Source of the DNA: Bemisia tabaci
Lineage: Eukaryota > Arthropoda > Insecta > Hemiptera > Aleyrodidae
Assembly (NCBI RefSeq): GCF_918797505.1
Contig: NC_092794.1
Location: 29,580,218 to 29,644,217, forward strand
Direction of reading: 5' to 3'
Length of the DNA: 64,000 nucleotides
In this document: piece by piece, positions 35,555-47,044 of the stretch
Layout: each line of letters begins with the position of its first letter
Position numbering within the stretch: position 1 is the first letter of the stretch
Program-made: the position numbers and the translations under genes
The notes under the pieces: generated by a model
Told to the model about the DNA's origin: nothing
The model's database searches: none
The model's input: the letters and a program-made list of their open reading frames with translations, nothing else

Positions 35555-36560
35555 CAGGGTGATCCCTTCCACCTCCTCTAACTTTTTACCTAATGAGGTA
35601 AAGATTTGAAACTTGGGCGATGCTCCTCGGTCAAAGGGAGCTACTTTTTGCCCCCCCCCCCCCCCCTACGATTTTCAGGGGGCCCCAGGGGAAGGGGAGG
35701 AGTACCGGACTCAAACTTTTTTTTTCAACCCTTTAAGATAGCTCGTTTGAAGAGCATAAAAGAAGAAAACTCTTCACGTAAACCCGAAGTCAATATCTCA
35801 TTGAGCTATTATCTCAAATCGTTTCAAAATGGGGGCCGATTAAATTTCAAAATAGCCGAAACTTCACACCGGTTATTTCTCGATCGATTTGCGCGAAAAT
35901 AGATATGTAGGAGTAATCTAACATGAGAAAAACGAATTTGACGTTAGATTTAAAAAAAAAAAACCGAAATTTTTAAAATAGCCGACGGTTAAAGTTCAAA
36001 ATGACCGAAAATTGGTTTTTTTGCAAATCTAAGTTCAAATGTGTTAATCTAATGCCAAAATACCAACAAGTTTCAAGTTTTAGGCAAATAAATACGTCGG
36101 CAAAAAATCGAAGTGGCAATTTTCTGCCATTTTGAACTTTAACCGGTGGCCATTTTGAAAATATCGGGGTTTTTTTTTTTAAAAAATCTAACGTCAATTT
36201 CATTTTTTTCATGTCAAAATACCCCCGACTACCGACATTCGCTCAAATCTATCGAGAAATAACCGGTGTGAAGTTTCGGCCATTTTGAACTTTAACCGGC
36301 CCCTATTTTGTAACGGTTTGAGATATTGACTTCGGGTTTGCGCGAAAAGTTTTCTTTTTTAATGTTCTTTCGAACGAGCTATCGCAAAACGGGTCTTCCC
36401 ATTTGAAAAAAAAGTTGGGGTCCGATGCCCCCCAAGGGGGGCTCCGCTGAAAATAGGGAGGCCAAATAGTAGCTCCCTTTGACCTAGGAACATTCCCCAA
36501 GTTTCAAATCTTTACCTCGATTAGGTAAAAAGTTAGAGGGAGGGAGGAGGGGACTTTTCT
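35555..36560. mobile_element. CAGGGTG-family foldback element, copy F, right tip lost
   Basis: The left end is CAGGGTGATCCCTTCCACC after TA (35553-35554), with a small deletion relative to copy A. The arms match copy A closely: AAGATTTGAAACTTGGG, CACACCGGTTATTTCTCGAT, AAACGAATTTGACGTTAGAT. The right arm runs to GGGGACTTTTCTAACA and the expected CACCCTGTA is gone. Arms show more substitutions than copies A and D. Confidence 0.88.
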
Positions 36561-37051
36561 AACATTGTTTGACATGTTTTTAAAAGATGAGTTGAAAATA
36601 AATGGCAGGAGAAACAACTGCAAGGACTTCCGCAGCGGAAGTCCACAGATAAATGAACGTCGGTAAGTGGCAAGCGGAGGACTGGAAGACGCAGTGGTCC
36701 TGGAGGACCCGGGAGCGGCGGAGAAAGACCGTATATTCGTAACCTTTACTTTAAGCTAGAGCCATCGATTCACGCCAGCTTGATGTAAGTCTTCTTGATA
36801 ACCCGAAGCCGTCGGTCTGCCGTTTTCGTAATAGCAATGGAAGTAACGTGGGAGCAGAACACTACGATTTGGTCACAGTAACCGCGAACAAAATTGAGCA
36901 GCCGGCAGATGACGGCGGGTTGGACGGCTAAAACTTAAAAATCGAGAAATTATATAGTTTACAGGCAACCAAGGACGAGAACTTCCTTATGGTCTCTTAC
37001 TGGCGCGCACACGAAGATATCACACATAACACACATACGTAACACATACAT
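36561..37051. other. Unassigned DNA with one perfect short palindrome
   Basis: GGACTTCCGC-A-GCGGAAGTCC at 36624-36644 is a perfect 10-bp hairpin. A strong donor-like CG|GTAAGT lies at about 36661, with no supported exon. Confidence 0.4.
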
Positions 37052-37709
37052 AAGGCCTTGTCTCCACGAGACTTTTCATGGGACTTGTCCCGGGGAAAAT
37101 CTGACGGGCTAGGACCTCGTAGTTGAGGGGTTAGCGGGGCTGCTCGCCGGTCGTGGTAGACGCCGTCTCTGCTCCGTAGCCGTCGGGCGGATCACTGGCG
37201 ATGTATGCCGGGCGATTCGACGGTGGGCGATTTCGCGCGTCGCTTAAGTCCTTGGGTGGGGGCGGTCGTTAAGTGACTCCTCTAAACGGGCCCTCGCAGG
37301 CTTTGTCTGGAGAAGATCGTCCCCTTGGCACTAGGAACAGCCGCTGCTGAGGCCTGTAGTACGTCTCCCATGCAATCCGAAGCAGGGTCCTTGTGCTTGT
37401 TGCAGATATCCAAGACCAACTGATACAGGAAGAGGAAGTAAGAGCACATTGTCTGATATTTGGTTGTTTCCTCGCTAGCTCGTGTTTAATTAATTTGAAT
37501 AATTTGTTCAATTTTTAATTGTGTTCAATTATTACGTGCCGGTTAAGTACCCGGCTTTTATACGAATCTACATTTGAGCGCAAGCTTGTCGCGAGAGCGT
37601 TAAAACGCCGTCCGGTGGAAACGAAAACTGCGAAAAATACCCCACGTTTCACTCCTGAGATTCGACCCTGGGACAAATTCCACGAAAACGCCCCGTGGAG
37701 ACGAAGCCT
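37052..37709. mobile_element. Inverted-repeat element with AGGCYTYGTCTCCACG ends
   Basis: The left end AAGGCCTTGTCTCCACGAG pairs with the right end CGTGGAGACGAAGCCT. Inner GGGACTTGTCCCGGGG pairs with GACCCTGGGACAAATTCC. The element is GC-richer than its flanks. On the minus strand two overlapping frames are open at 37269-37511, one of which (37282-37449) reads MCSYFLFLYQLVLDICNKHK and on. I recognise neither. The terminal pairing spans about 80 bp. Confidence 0.65.
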
Positions 37710-38396
37710 AAGATTAGGAATTCTAGCATTAGGCAAACAATTTCTGCCTCTAAAATTTAAAGTTCTTCATTGGTTCGGCCCTCTAAAAGAGATCGTGTTA
37801 CGAAGCGTTAAAACAGATGTCTTGTGGAAAAGGAAAACTAAAAAAAAAGGCGTATTCGACGAATCTTCGAGGAGCCTCGGACCTCGCCGATGAACCGAGG
37901 AGCACAGCTGATATACATAGACCACAGAACTTTCTTCCTCTGTGTCAAAGTCAGCACGCGCGGTCTCCAAGGATTTTTTTCTTACTTCCGGTGGAAAGGG
38001 GGGGAGGGGACATCAAAAGGAAAGAAGGTCGCCGCCCAGAGGTCGCTGAAATTTGGACTCGCTATCCGGGAGAAAGCAAGGCGCGCGGGACGTCCGTCGC
38101 GTCGCCGCGAATGCGGGTGTCGACCAGAGCGGAGCCTGGGACCCGCGGTCCTAGCACCAACTTTCAAGGGCGTGGGCCACTCAACCAACGGTCTCGGCAA
38201 CGGTAACGCAACTGTCAATAGTTGGGAGCTGCGGACTGTGTCGATGTTGCCATATTTCCACCTATGAAACATACTAAGCATTCAGTCGACGTTCCTCTAG
38301 TCGGACATCAAGTACTGTCAATTCTTTATGGATACATTATAATACCTTTTTTCCTTCTTCCGCCAAACACTGATTGAACCAATGCCCTTGGAAATC
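37710..38396. other. Unassigned CpG-containing DNA
   Basis: Several overlapping open frames on both strands (37519-38281), typical of GC-rich noncoding sequence. GCGTTAAAAC, then GTGGAAA and GAAAACT, recur at about 37598 and 37807, which hints at a decayed duplication of the element to the left. Confidence 0.35.
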
Positions 38397-38693
38397 TCAG
38401 GGCGTTTGTCTGCTACCACTGGGAATTCCGTGCTTCTTAAAAACTTTGCTCGAATCGGTACTGGCAGGAGTCCGGTTCGAATCAAAGATGACAGTTGAAA
38501 CTTTAACGCTTCGACGTTTCAAGTGATCCCCGACGACAATCTTCCGAAGTGCTTCAAGTGTCGTCTTTGAACCCGGCGTGAAACCTGATCTAGGTGGCAT
38601 ACTGAAAACAGCTGGAATTTCATGCACACTGCGGATCTCGGATTTAATCGGCCGACTTGGCCAAATTAGGGGCTTCCATTTCAAGGTCGCCAT
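38397..38693 (-). CDS. Candidate small protein gene, unknown function
   Basis: Minus-strand open frame of 98 codons from ATG at 38693, in a good start context (GACGATGG), to TGA at 38397. It begins MATLKWKPLIWPSRPIKSEI, has TLEALRKIVVGDHLKRRSVK in the middle, and is basic overall with no membrane segment. An upstream in-frame ATG at 38726 would add 11 residues. TATCGATA, a DRE-like insect promoter site, lies at 38757-38764. CpG-rich DNA follows at 38850-38960, where a promoter would be expected. It matches no family that I know. It could be one exon of a larger gene. Confidence 0.35.
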   Translation of the reverse strand: MATLKWKPLIWPSRPIKSEIRSVHEIPAVFSMPPRSGFTPGSKTTLEALRKIVVGDHLKRRSVKVSTVIFDSNRTPASTDSSKVFKKHGIPSGSRQTP

Positions 38694-38756
38694 CGTCGTC
38701 AACCGCAAAACATCGACAAATCTCAAGTATCTAGAACTAGGCCGGTTGTCGCCTTT

Positions 38757-38764
38757 TATCGATA
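38757..38764 (-). promoter_or_regulatory. DRE-like site (TATCGATA)
   Basis: Perfect match to the palindromic DRE bound by DREF, known near start sites of insect housekeeping genes. It lies 64 bp upstream of the candidate start at 38693. An 8-bp match may be chance; one other copy occurs in the MITE at 39559-39834. Confidence 0.3.
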
Positions 38765-39320
38765 CTCCTTTTTTGCATTTGATAGGAGAATTTGCTGGAT
38801 AGAGAATTGTCCGAAATTCTTATGCTCATGCGCCGTTCTTCTTGAGTGGACGCCGCGCCCGCGCCGCCGCAGCTCGACGAAAACATCGGGTGTCAACTAA
38901 GCGCAACGGCGACGCGACGCGAGGCGGAAAACCCGTAGGTGCACTCACGGCCACCCAAGACCAGAGTCCCTTCATACTAAAAGTAAAGACAATGCGAATC
39001 CATTCCTGATTGGTTCCCGTATTTTAGGACTTCACAGTGTCAAAAACAGCAATAAGGATTACATTTTCACGATTGAAAAGATTATAAACTGGAATGGACC
39101 GGGGAATTGAGGGTACGGCAAGGAACAAATAAAATGAGAGAGGGAACGGAGACAGGGATTTGGGAATTGGATGATCAAATATTACAAAAAACGTCCAATT
39201 TATGTATCGCTTGTGACATCCATAAGCTGCGTAGTATCAACTCTATAAAGGGTCTCTACCCAAGACCATCGGCACCGTCGCTGTTTTGACTCGACTGATG
39301 ACTCGATGAATGTGAAATCT
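38765..39320. other. CpG-rich patch, otherwise unassigned
   Basis: 38850-38960 is rich in CG (GCCGCGCCCGCGCCGCCGC and GGCGACGCGACGCGAGGCGG), in contrast to the AT-rich surroundings. It may be promoter DNA for the minus-strand candidate at 38397-38693. Confidence 0.35.
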
Positions 39321-39322
39321 GG

Positions 39323-39354
39323 GTGAGTGAGTGAGTGAGTGAGTGAGTGAGTGG
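39323..39354. repeat. (TGAG)n microsatellite
   Basis: Seven to eight tandem GAGT units. Confidence 0.9.
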
Positions 39355-39558
39355 AGTGCCTGGTAAATCCGGTAGAAGGGGTGCCCTTAAAGCCCGGGTC
39401 ATTGCCAACCTCTAGCTTTTATAACAAGATTGTTACACTTTGATGTTCATTACACTTTGTTTTATTTAATTTGTTCGTTCAAAATCTAAATATTCGTGAT
39501 ACGAACATCATCAAAGGGTTTACGAAAAATTATAAGTGTTAGTTTGACTGTAAAAATA

Positions 39559-39834
39559 AAGGAGGGGTATCGATTAGGGCCTTTTTTGGACCTCTCCCAG
39601 AATCTGGAAATTTATGCGGGTTTTCCAAGTTGACTCAATGTAGTTTACGGAAACATCATGATTTAGCCCATAGGCCACTGGATACGTGTTAAACGGATAA
39701 CTAAACATAGTTCTGCAGGCGTATTTTAGCGAAATTTCGTGGTTTTCTATCACTCCGAGGCGTTTTTATGAATTTTTATGAATTTCCAGATTTTAGGAGG
39801 GGGCCAAAAAAGGCCCTTATCGATACCCCTCCTT
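39559..39834. mobile_element. MITE with AAGGAGGGGTATCGAT ends
   Basis: 276 bp. AAGGAGGGGTATCGATTAGG and GCCTTTTTTGG at the left pair with the right end, and AATCTGGAAATT blocks also pair further in. The middle, about 140 bp, is not paired. No coding capacity. Target duplication is uncertain. Confidence 0.82.
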
Positions 39835-40199
39835 ACAACACGACTATGTTGCTTATTTGTGCACTATAGAGAAGGTAATTAGTGTTTTCAGAAGATGTAT
39901 ATAGGTTATCGTTCTAACGTAAAAAAGGTTTCTTGAAGTTTCTGTCAAATGAAATGATATGCTTTTGACGGGGAAAATGTTCCCAAGGGTTTCCCCTGAG
40001 AAGTCGATTCGGTTTTCCGGCGAATGACCATCAGGGCTTGGCAGTATAGTGGTTCAAATACGAACAAACGGATCCGACGAAAAAAACATTAACACCGCCC
40101 ATTGAATAGCATTGGTTTATCGGTGTGCTGTACGCTGTACTATGGTACATCCGGGTGCTTTCAAAAAGCGAGACCTAAAGTGGGGTCGCTTAGGGTCAA

Positions 40200-40990
40200 A
40201 ATAGTTCAAATTAGGCTACCAGCATGAATCTTGGTGAAAATGTAGTTTAAGGTACCTAGAACGAAAATTCATCGGGACACAACCTAGATCTCCCATGTTT
40301 CCTCGTATTTTGGCCACCATTTTCCAAGATGGTCGCCATAAGCTGATTTCCATTATTATCTCATTTTTCAGGCGTGCTAACTTAGCAATTAACATGAAAT
40401 TTGGTAGGAATATACTTCAGTGTGTCTAAAATGAGGAAAAATTGACTTTTAAGTCCAATCGGCCATTTTATCCTTGCCATTGGCCGCTATTTTGAAAATT
40501 AGCGGTTTAGCGTCGTTTCTCCAAGGAATATCAGATTTTTGCAGCTGGGTTGCAATGAGATGTATGAAATTTGGCATGGAATATGCATGAATATGTTGGG
40601 AAAAAATTTATCGAGAACCAAGTTCAATCGGCCATTTTTATCCAGGCTAATGGTTGCCATTTTGGAAATTAACACCCCAGTCCTGCCTCTCCACGGTTTC
40701 TCTGATTTGCGCGGCTGTTTTGCAGCTAGACGCGTGAATTGTGGCAAGAATATCCATAAGTGTGTTGAAAATAGAGATTCATCGAGGCCCAAGTCTCTTC
40801 AGCCAATTCACCACCGAACTTGGCCGACATCTTTGAAAAAAGCGATCTGCTCTGATCCTCCGAGGTTTGACGGATTTTGGTGGCGGTTTGGCAACTTTAT
40901 GCATGAAACTTGGAATGAGAACGCGTAAATATGGGAGGCACCCAAAAATCCTAAGATTTAAAAGCAACCAGGTTTACCCCGTATTTTGAG
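40200..40990 (+). repeat. Ancient tandem array with exact 170-bp register
   Basis: ATGAAATTTGG-type anchors lie at 40224, 40394, 40564, 40734 and 40903, spacings of 170, 170, 170 and 169. Each unit also has CCAAGT, CGGCCATTTT, TTGCCATTGGCCG, TTTGAAAAT, CTCCAAGG and TTTTGCAGCT-like blocks in register. The units are so diverged that only short words are shared, yet the spacing hardly changes. The 129-codon frame at 40539-40928 is a by-product. Confidence 0.85.
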
Positions 40991-43255
40991 AATGAGCAGT
41001 CAGCCTCTTTTTCTCCAAGATATCTCGGCCTTTTTGGCCTCAGAAACTAACAGTGAGTGCGGCATTGCTTGAAAGATGTGATTATGTGAGTGAATATCTT
41101 GCAGTAAAAGATGCAATGATTATTTCAAGAAGGGGTCCTCTTCTCGACGATGATACTTGTTAATGCAGATGCAAGATTGACGATAATCACTCAGTCACCT
41201 ACCACCTATATGTACGGCCGGCCCATTCCTTTTATTTCTTCGATTTTTTTTTTTAATTTTTTGACGGTTTTTGTATCTATAAAGGAAAATAATTCATTGC
41301 TGTGTTCAGACGGACCTTTTTGATATCTAAACAAGGAGGATTAAAAGAAAGAAAATCCCATGAAAAATTTGAGAGGAACATTTTAGGTAGTTCTCTCATC
41401 CCGGAAACATGCGACACAACGTACGTTTTTTCTTAGGACAGGGTGCTGTGCCATGTTGCGTCACAGACGGACGATACGGACACGCCCAGTTTTCTTGAAT
41501 AGTTTTTCTTGAAGTACTTACTGAAGCCAAGAGGATTGAATTGCAATACAAAGTCCTATGAAAGATTGTAAAATGAAATTGCATAAGTATTTAAAAAAAT
41601 TCTTGATCCATCAAAAAAAGCGACTGACTGCACTTACGGCATTTTCCCTCAGGGCGAAACAAAGCTTGGGGGCGGCTTGCGCCACGCAACCGCGCGCCTC
41701 GGCCGGACACGTCTGATAGTCTACCTAGTCCGGTTTTCGTGAAATCTTCGTGAGCAATCGGTAATACCCTCTTGTTCCGCATTTTCGCGGCAGGATCTTG
41801 CTCGCCTCGGTAGTCAACACACGCAAACTCGGCCGTGCATGAGCTCGGCAAGAACCGCGTATCTCCAATTTAAACCTCGAGTAGGTTCGCTTGTTCTCAG
41901 GCTCCACTTACACGGAGTCCTTCTGTCACATTCTCCGTTCAAAACTCCGCCACTTCTATCACACCCACTCCGTTAAGGAAGAAATCGATAAGAACATCCG
42001 ACGTTGCCACATTTCTTCGAATAAAAACACCGGGGCGAACTTGCGTCATTTTAAAATTGAATTTTTAAAAGAATTGTATGGTGGCTCTTCAGTGCTATGG
42101 AAATTATTCGAAATTTGATCGATAAATTAAAGCTTTTTGGCTCTTATGACATTTCCTCAAGATACATCGTTACGAGCTACAGTCCATCAAGTGTTAATAT
42201 AGATAATTTGACTAAGAAACACTTTGAAATCGAAAGGCACACAGCAGGTATACAAGTACCTGAATGACCACAACGTGATATGATGAATTCTGAAGAAATG
42301 TCCTAGGATCTAGAAATTATCAATTCATTCATCAACAATCAAATTTATCTCTGGAGTGCCGTAAATCCACTCTCATAACAAATTGATTTTAATTTAGATC
42401 TTCTTGTATGCTCAGTATTTCCGCAAAATTTTCGCTGTAATCGCATAAATCCGCGAGAAAAATAAATTGGGCGTTGAATTCGTTTGGGTCACTAATACTT
42501 CGAATACTTTCCTATTTTTCCCGATAGCAGCGATTGAAATACACATGGGATACGGGGGAAAAAAAATGAGACATCACCTCATTAATTAAAGATATTAAAT
42601 GAGGTAACCATTTTACATTCCTAATTACAAAAAGTGAAAACCCCTTGGAACAAATTTTACACCTTCTCTTCCTCAATTTTTACTTTCTTGCGCACTTATC
42701 AAATTGTAAAAAAACTTGGTGGACATCACTGAAAAGCCGAAGAAAATTATGTTTACGACCTGATACTGGTATCTTGGAGGAATAAAAACACTCCATAGCA
42801 AATTGTTCTACTCTCTTAATGACCTGTAAATGGGATTTTCAGAAGTAAAATAACTCCTAATTTTTCAATGCATATCAAGCTGGGCTAAAATACCTATAGA
42901 AAAAAACAAAAACTGTAGACTTTTAGGTCATATCAAGCGATTCCTCCGAACTATATGCTGACACATAGAGCTAAAGAACCGCAAATCTAAAAATACAGAA
43001 ATTTATCTTGCTTCATAATAAGTATGTTCCCAAAAAACCGAAAGCAGATTATCATCGTGTTAGCAAAGTCACTTAAAGAAGTCTATAAAATCGTGGAGAT
43101 GGCAATCGCAATTCTGTAATAAAAGTTAACCGGTACGCTTCAAAGTAAAACTACAAAATACTATAAGTATTACTACAAAAACGAGCATTAAAACTATTGG
43201 TAATTTGTATTTTTTATGAATTTTCCTTGTTATATGGGCCACACTAGGGGACCGT
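40991..43255. other. Unassigned intergenic DNA
   Basis: No gene supported. 41640-41930 is CpG-richer but its open frames on both strands overlap and are not recognised. 42120-43200 is plain AT-rich sequence. Confidence 0.4.
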
Positions 43256-43580
43256 TCAAGTATTACGTAAGTTACGTAAAGGGGAAGGGTACGGGGTCTA
43301 AGTTTGTCTCACGGGGTTTACCGACGTGGGAGGGTCAAGCCAGGTCCTACGTGAGCCTCCCACTCTAAAAACAAATAATAATTTTTAATAGAAAATAAAT
43401 CTGCCACTTTCCGAACTCTCTCTGTTATTTTCCGAAAATTAGGGGGGGGGGGGTAGGGGGGGAGATCAGGGCAGTTTCTTGATTTAAAATGGGGTTGATT
43501 CGTTGTTGCACAGGTGCTTTACAAGGGTTGGAGGTTGAAGAAGTCGTCCAACAAGCTTGACGTACTACTTGAATGGCCGC
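43256..43580. mobile_element. MITE-like element with GGGACCGTTCAAGTATTACG ends
   Basis: The left end GGGGACCGTTCAAGTATTAC pairs imperfectly with the right end GTACTACTTGAATGGCC. CGTGGGAGGGTCAAGCC and a G/T-rich block lie between. The right half is decayed. Confidence 0.6.
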
Positions 43581-43879
43581 CAGAACAAATTAGTAAATAG
43601 TAGGAAATGGTGTGAGAACTGGCAACCATGGCGCTTTAGAAAAGAGCTTTAATGATGGAAAATATTCATTTGGGTCTTCAGTGGACGGCACGGCTGGAAA
43701 GACCATTATTGCCATGATCCGCTACTCAAAATCGCCATTTTTCGATTCGAACACAGGAGGCCGCGCGCCGACCCGCTTCGTTTTTGCCCTCTAGTTCCTT
43801 CAATTTTGAAGATAACCATATAATGTAATAAATCAAAGCAATGCTAAAAGAACGATCTACTACTTTTACAGAAAAGTAT

Positions 43880-44046
43880 TTTTCGGTCCGGGCCTTTATA
43901 CAGGAAAAATTTTAAAGGGATAAATCGACCCTATAGAATCGAATGAAAACGTTTTCAGCCCCCCAAAATGGCCCCTGGGGGGATGGGGGGGTTGTCTGGG
44001 GGGAGCCCCCCCCCCCCGCTTCACGCGATTTTCAAATGGGATGCGG
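43880..44046 (+). repeat. Partial arm copy related to the adjacent foldback
   Basis: GGGATAAATCGACCC, GAATGAAAACGTTTTCAGCC, CCCCAAAATGGCCCC, a G/C run and CGCGATTTTCAAATGGGATG repeat, in direct orientation, the order seen at 44585-44700. It stops exactly where the palindrome begins at 44047. Confidence 0.75.
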
Positions 44047-46173
44047 ATACGAACGTTGGGTGCGTATTGTCATGTCTATGTCGTTCCAACGTTTGCCCAT
44101 AATTTTTAGGACTCGTATTGAATTTAAGTTAGAAGAATGTGGACTGTCGAAGGAAATACAAATGCTTTCTCCAAGAAATTAGTCCAGTAAACGAAGCATT
44201 TTGATGGCCGAAAACGAACATACGGCTGAAACTAGGCCCAATCGATTCTACATATGGAAAGGTGTTTTTAGCTTCAAGTCCCCATAAATCCCCTCGGGGA
44301 TCTCCGCACAGAGGTCCGATGAATTTGAAAATTGGACATATTTTCAAAAATTCACTGCGGGGCGAGAAATAAACTCGGAGAAGTCAATTTTTTTTAAAAA
44401 TGTAGGTAATTGAGTCTACTATTTGAATAAGCTATAGTTTTGAATTTCCAAGTAAGTTAAATGTAAGTAAAATTGGAAAAAATTGGAAATTGAGAATATT
44501 TGATCAGCATTCAGGGTGATCCAGACCACCCGTCCACTATCTTTTTCTCGAAAACGGCGGAGAATTGAGCTTCGGGACAAAATCTTTCATGGGGTCAATC
44601 GACCCCAAAGAATTGAATGAAAATTTTTTCAGCCCCCCAAAATGGCCCCTTGGGGGGGGGAGCCCCCCGTTTCTCGCGATTTTCAAATAGGATGGGTATA
44701 TTTTGACTTTGGATTCGGAATCTACGGCAAGAAGTAAGAACATTTTGTTCATTGTACTTTTTCCCTAAACCCCCATTTTTTGGAGCAAATGGGGCATTTT
44801 TGGGGCAATTTTCAAATCGATGCTATAAGCGGCCAAATTATCCAAATTACAAAATCTAAAAATCTCCTGAGAAGAGAAGTCAATACCTTTTTCATGATGT
44901 GCCATATGACCTCTGTTGCTCCAAAATTTTGGGGGCCACGACCCCCAAATATTTTGGGGCTTTGGAGGGCCGTGAGTCGAAAATTTCAAACGGCAAGGGT
45001 ATGTTTTGACTTCAGATTTGGATTCTACCTGAGAAGTTACGTACAATTGATAAGGCGCAAGGCCTGTTTGCTCAAATTGTTTTAGCCCCTTTTTTCTCCA
45101 AAAATACACGGCTTCTCATGGGAAAAAGAGGTTCTTCAGTAATTTGGAGCATAAAGGCCATGCGCTATATCAATTCTACGTAACTTTTCGCGTAAAATCC
45201 AAAACTGAAGTCAAGGAATACCCTTGCCGTTTGAAATTTTCGACTATCGGCCCTCCAAAGCCCCAAAATTTTTGGGGGGTCGTGGTCCCCAAAATTTTAA
45301 AACAACAGGGGTCATATGGCACATCATGAAAAAGGTATTGACTTCTCTTCTTAGGAGATTTTTAGATTTTGAAATTTGGATAATTTGGCCGCTTACAGCA
45401 TCGATTTGAAAGTAGCCCCAAAAATGCCCCATATCTCCAAAAAATGGGGGTTTAGGGAAAAAGTACAATGAACAAAATGTTCTTACTTCTTGCCGTAGAT
45501 TCCGAATCCAAAGTCAAAATATACCCATCCTATTTGAAAATCGCGAGAAACGGGGGGCTCCCCCCCCCAAGGGGCCATTTTGGGGGGCTGAAAAAATTTT
45601 CATTCAATTCTTTGGGGTCGATTTACCCCATGAAAGATTTTGTCCCGAAGCTCAATTCTCCGCCGTTTTCGAGAAAAAGATAGTGGACGGGTGGTCTGGA
45701 TCACCCTGAATGCTGATCAAATATTCTCAATTTCCAATTTTTTCCAATTTTACTCACATTTAACTTACTTGGAAATTCAAAACTATAGCTTATTCAAATA
45801 GTAGACTCAATTACCTACATTTTTAAAAAAAATTGACTTCTCCGAGTTTATTTCTCGCCCCGCAGTGAATTTTTGAAAATATGTCCAATTTTCAAATTCA
45901 TCGGACCTCTGTGCGGAGATCCCCGAGGGGATTTATGGGGACTTGAAGCTAAAAACACCTTTCCATATGTAGAATCGATTGGGCCTAGTTTCAGCCGTAT
46001 GTTCGTTTTCGGCCATCAAAATGCTTCGTTTACTGGACTAATTTCTTGGAGAAAGCATTTGTATTTCCTTCGACAGTCCACATTCTTCTAACTTAAATTC
46101 AATACGAGTCCTAAAAATTATGGGCAAACGTTGGAACGACATAGACATGACAATACGCACCCAACGTTCGTAT
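44047..46173. repeat. 2.1-kb palindrome extending beyond an inner foldback element
   Basis: Reverse-complementary arms, with coordinates summing to 90220 throughout 44047-44760 and 45460-46173. Those outer 700 bp of each arm differ by only a few substitutions and no indels. Mirror frames such as 44129-44347 and 45873-46091 encode identical peptides. Inner arms (44765-45100, 45120-45465) are visibly more diverged. The inner foldback ends lie at 44512 and 45708, so 460 bp of flank on each side is duplicated in inverted form too. Confidence 0.93.
44512..45708. mobile_element. CAGGGTG-type foldback element, copy G
   Basis: Ends CAGGGTGATCCAGACCACCC and complement, then CGTCCACTATCTTTTTCTCG, AATTGAGCTTCGGGACAAAA, CCCCCAAAATGGCCCC and a G/C block. 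It shares CAGGGTGATCCA and the G/C block layout with the other copies but little internal sequence, so it is a separate subfamily. The centre near 45110 is the most diverged part. Confidence 0.88.
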
Positions 46174-47044
46174 GCAAGCGCGCTAAGAGGACTTTCATTT
46201 AGACCTAGCAATAAATGGACGGAGTACCTGGCGACCCGGCAACCTTGCGGAAGTGACCGCTGCCGGCAGGACCGGTGCGGTTTTTTCGGCGGCATCTGAT
46301 AATGAGACTGCCTCCTGACGAAAAGGAATTAAGGAATTAGCCGGCGCAGCGGTGGGGGGTGGGGCGTGTAAACCAATTAAAAGTTTATAAACGTCCCTCT
46401 CCAGCTTTGTTAAGATTGACCGTCAGTCGCGCGACAGTGCAACCAGTGCGATGCACGGACACCGAATGGTCGTCACGGGGCGTGATAGGAGCAATCCGAT
46501 GGATGCCGCAGGCATGGAGGCATTTTTCCGTAAAAGATCTTATGAGACTTCCAATGCTCCTTAGATCGTGCAACGCAGTTCTCTAATTGTTAGTAACTCA
46601 CTCGATAGTTCTGCTAAGAATTTTCCCCAAAATCTGCTCCGCGTTTTTTCTCACTTTTGTAAGGAAGTAAGTCGACCGTGAATGAATTCCATTTGCCGTA
46701 AAGGCTAAAAGAGATTTCACAATCTTCGCAGCATTGCAAGTCTCATACGCCCTTTCGCCGGAAAAGTCCTTAATGTACGATTGAGGTCCCTGTCTATTCA
46801 AGAATTTCCAAAGTCAATTCTGGGAAACTTTTCTGACTTTCGGGACGACGCGGCATGCTGAATTTTCAGCGAAATGGACGGATTGTTTGCTTAGGATAGC
46901 TGCATACAAAACATGAGCGGAAGAAAAGGAGTCCAGGGGCACTCCCCGGCTAGGGTTGACAGCTTGCAAAGGGAGTTGATCACGGCTAATCGTGATCGAT
47001 AATTGTTCACGCCCTCTCACAGTGGGAACTGCGGACCTTAACTT
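46174..47044. other. Unassigned CpG-richer DNA
   Basis: TATAAA at 46386-46391 and TCAGT at 46423-46427 resemble a TATA box and initiator, but the spacing (39 bp) is longer than usual and no supported transcript follows. Short open frames here are unrecognised. Confidence 0.3.

Noticed and set aside
37519..38281. Four overlapping ORFs of 99-129 codons on both strands
   Set aside because: Overlap on both strands in CpG-rich DNA is expected by chance. No splice or promoter signals fit one of them better.
40539..40928. 129-codon ORF
   Set aside because: Lies inside the diverged 170-bp tandem array; the overlapping minus-strand frame of 97 codons is equally open.
44129..46091. Identical 72-codon ORFs at 44129-44347 and 45873-46091 as a duplicated gene
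   Set aside because: They are mirror translations of the two arms of a palindrome, and the peptide is not recognised.
46386..46427. TATAAA plus TCAGT as a core promoter
   Set aside because: The 39-bp spacing is longer than usual and no supported transcript follows; kept only as a note on that interval.
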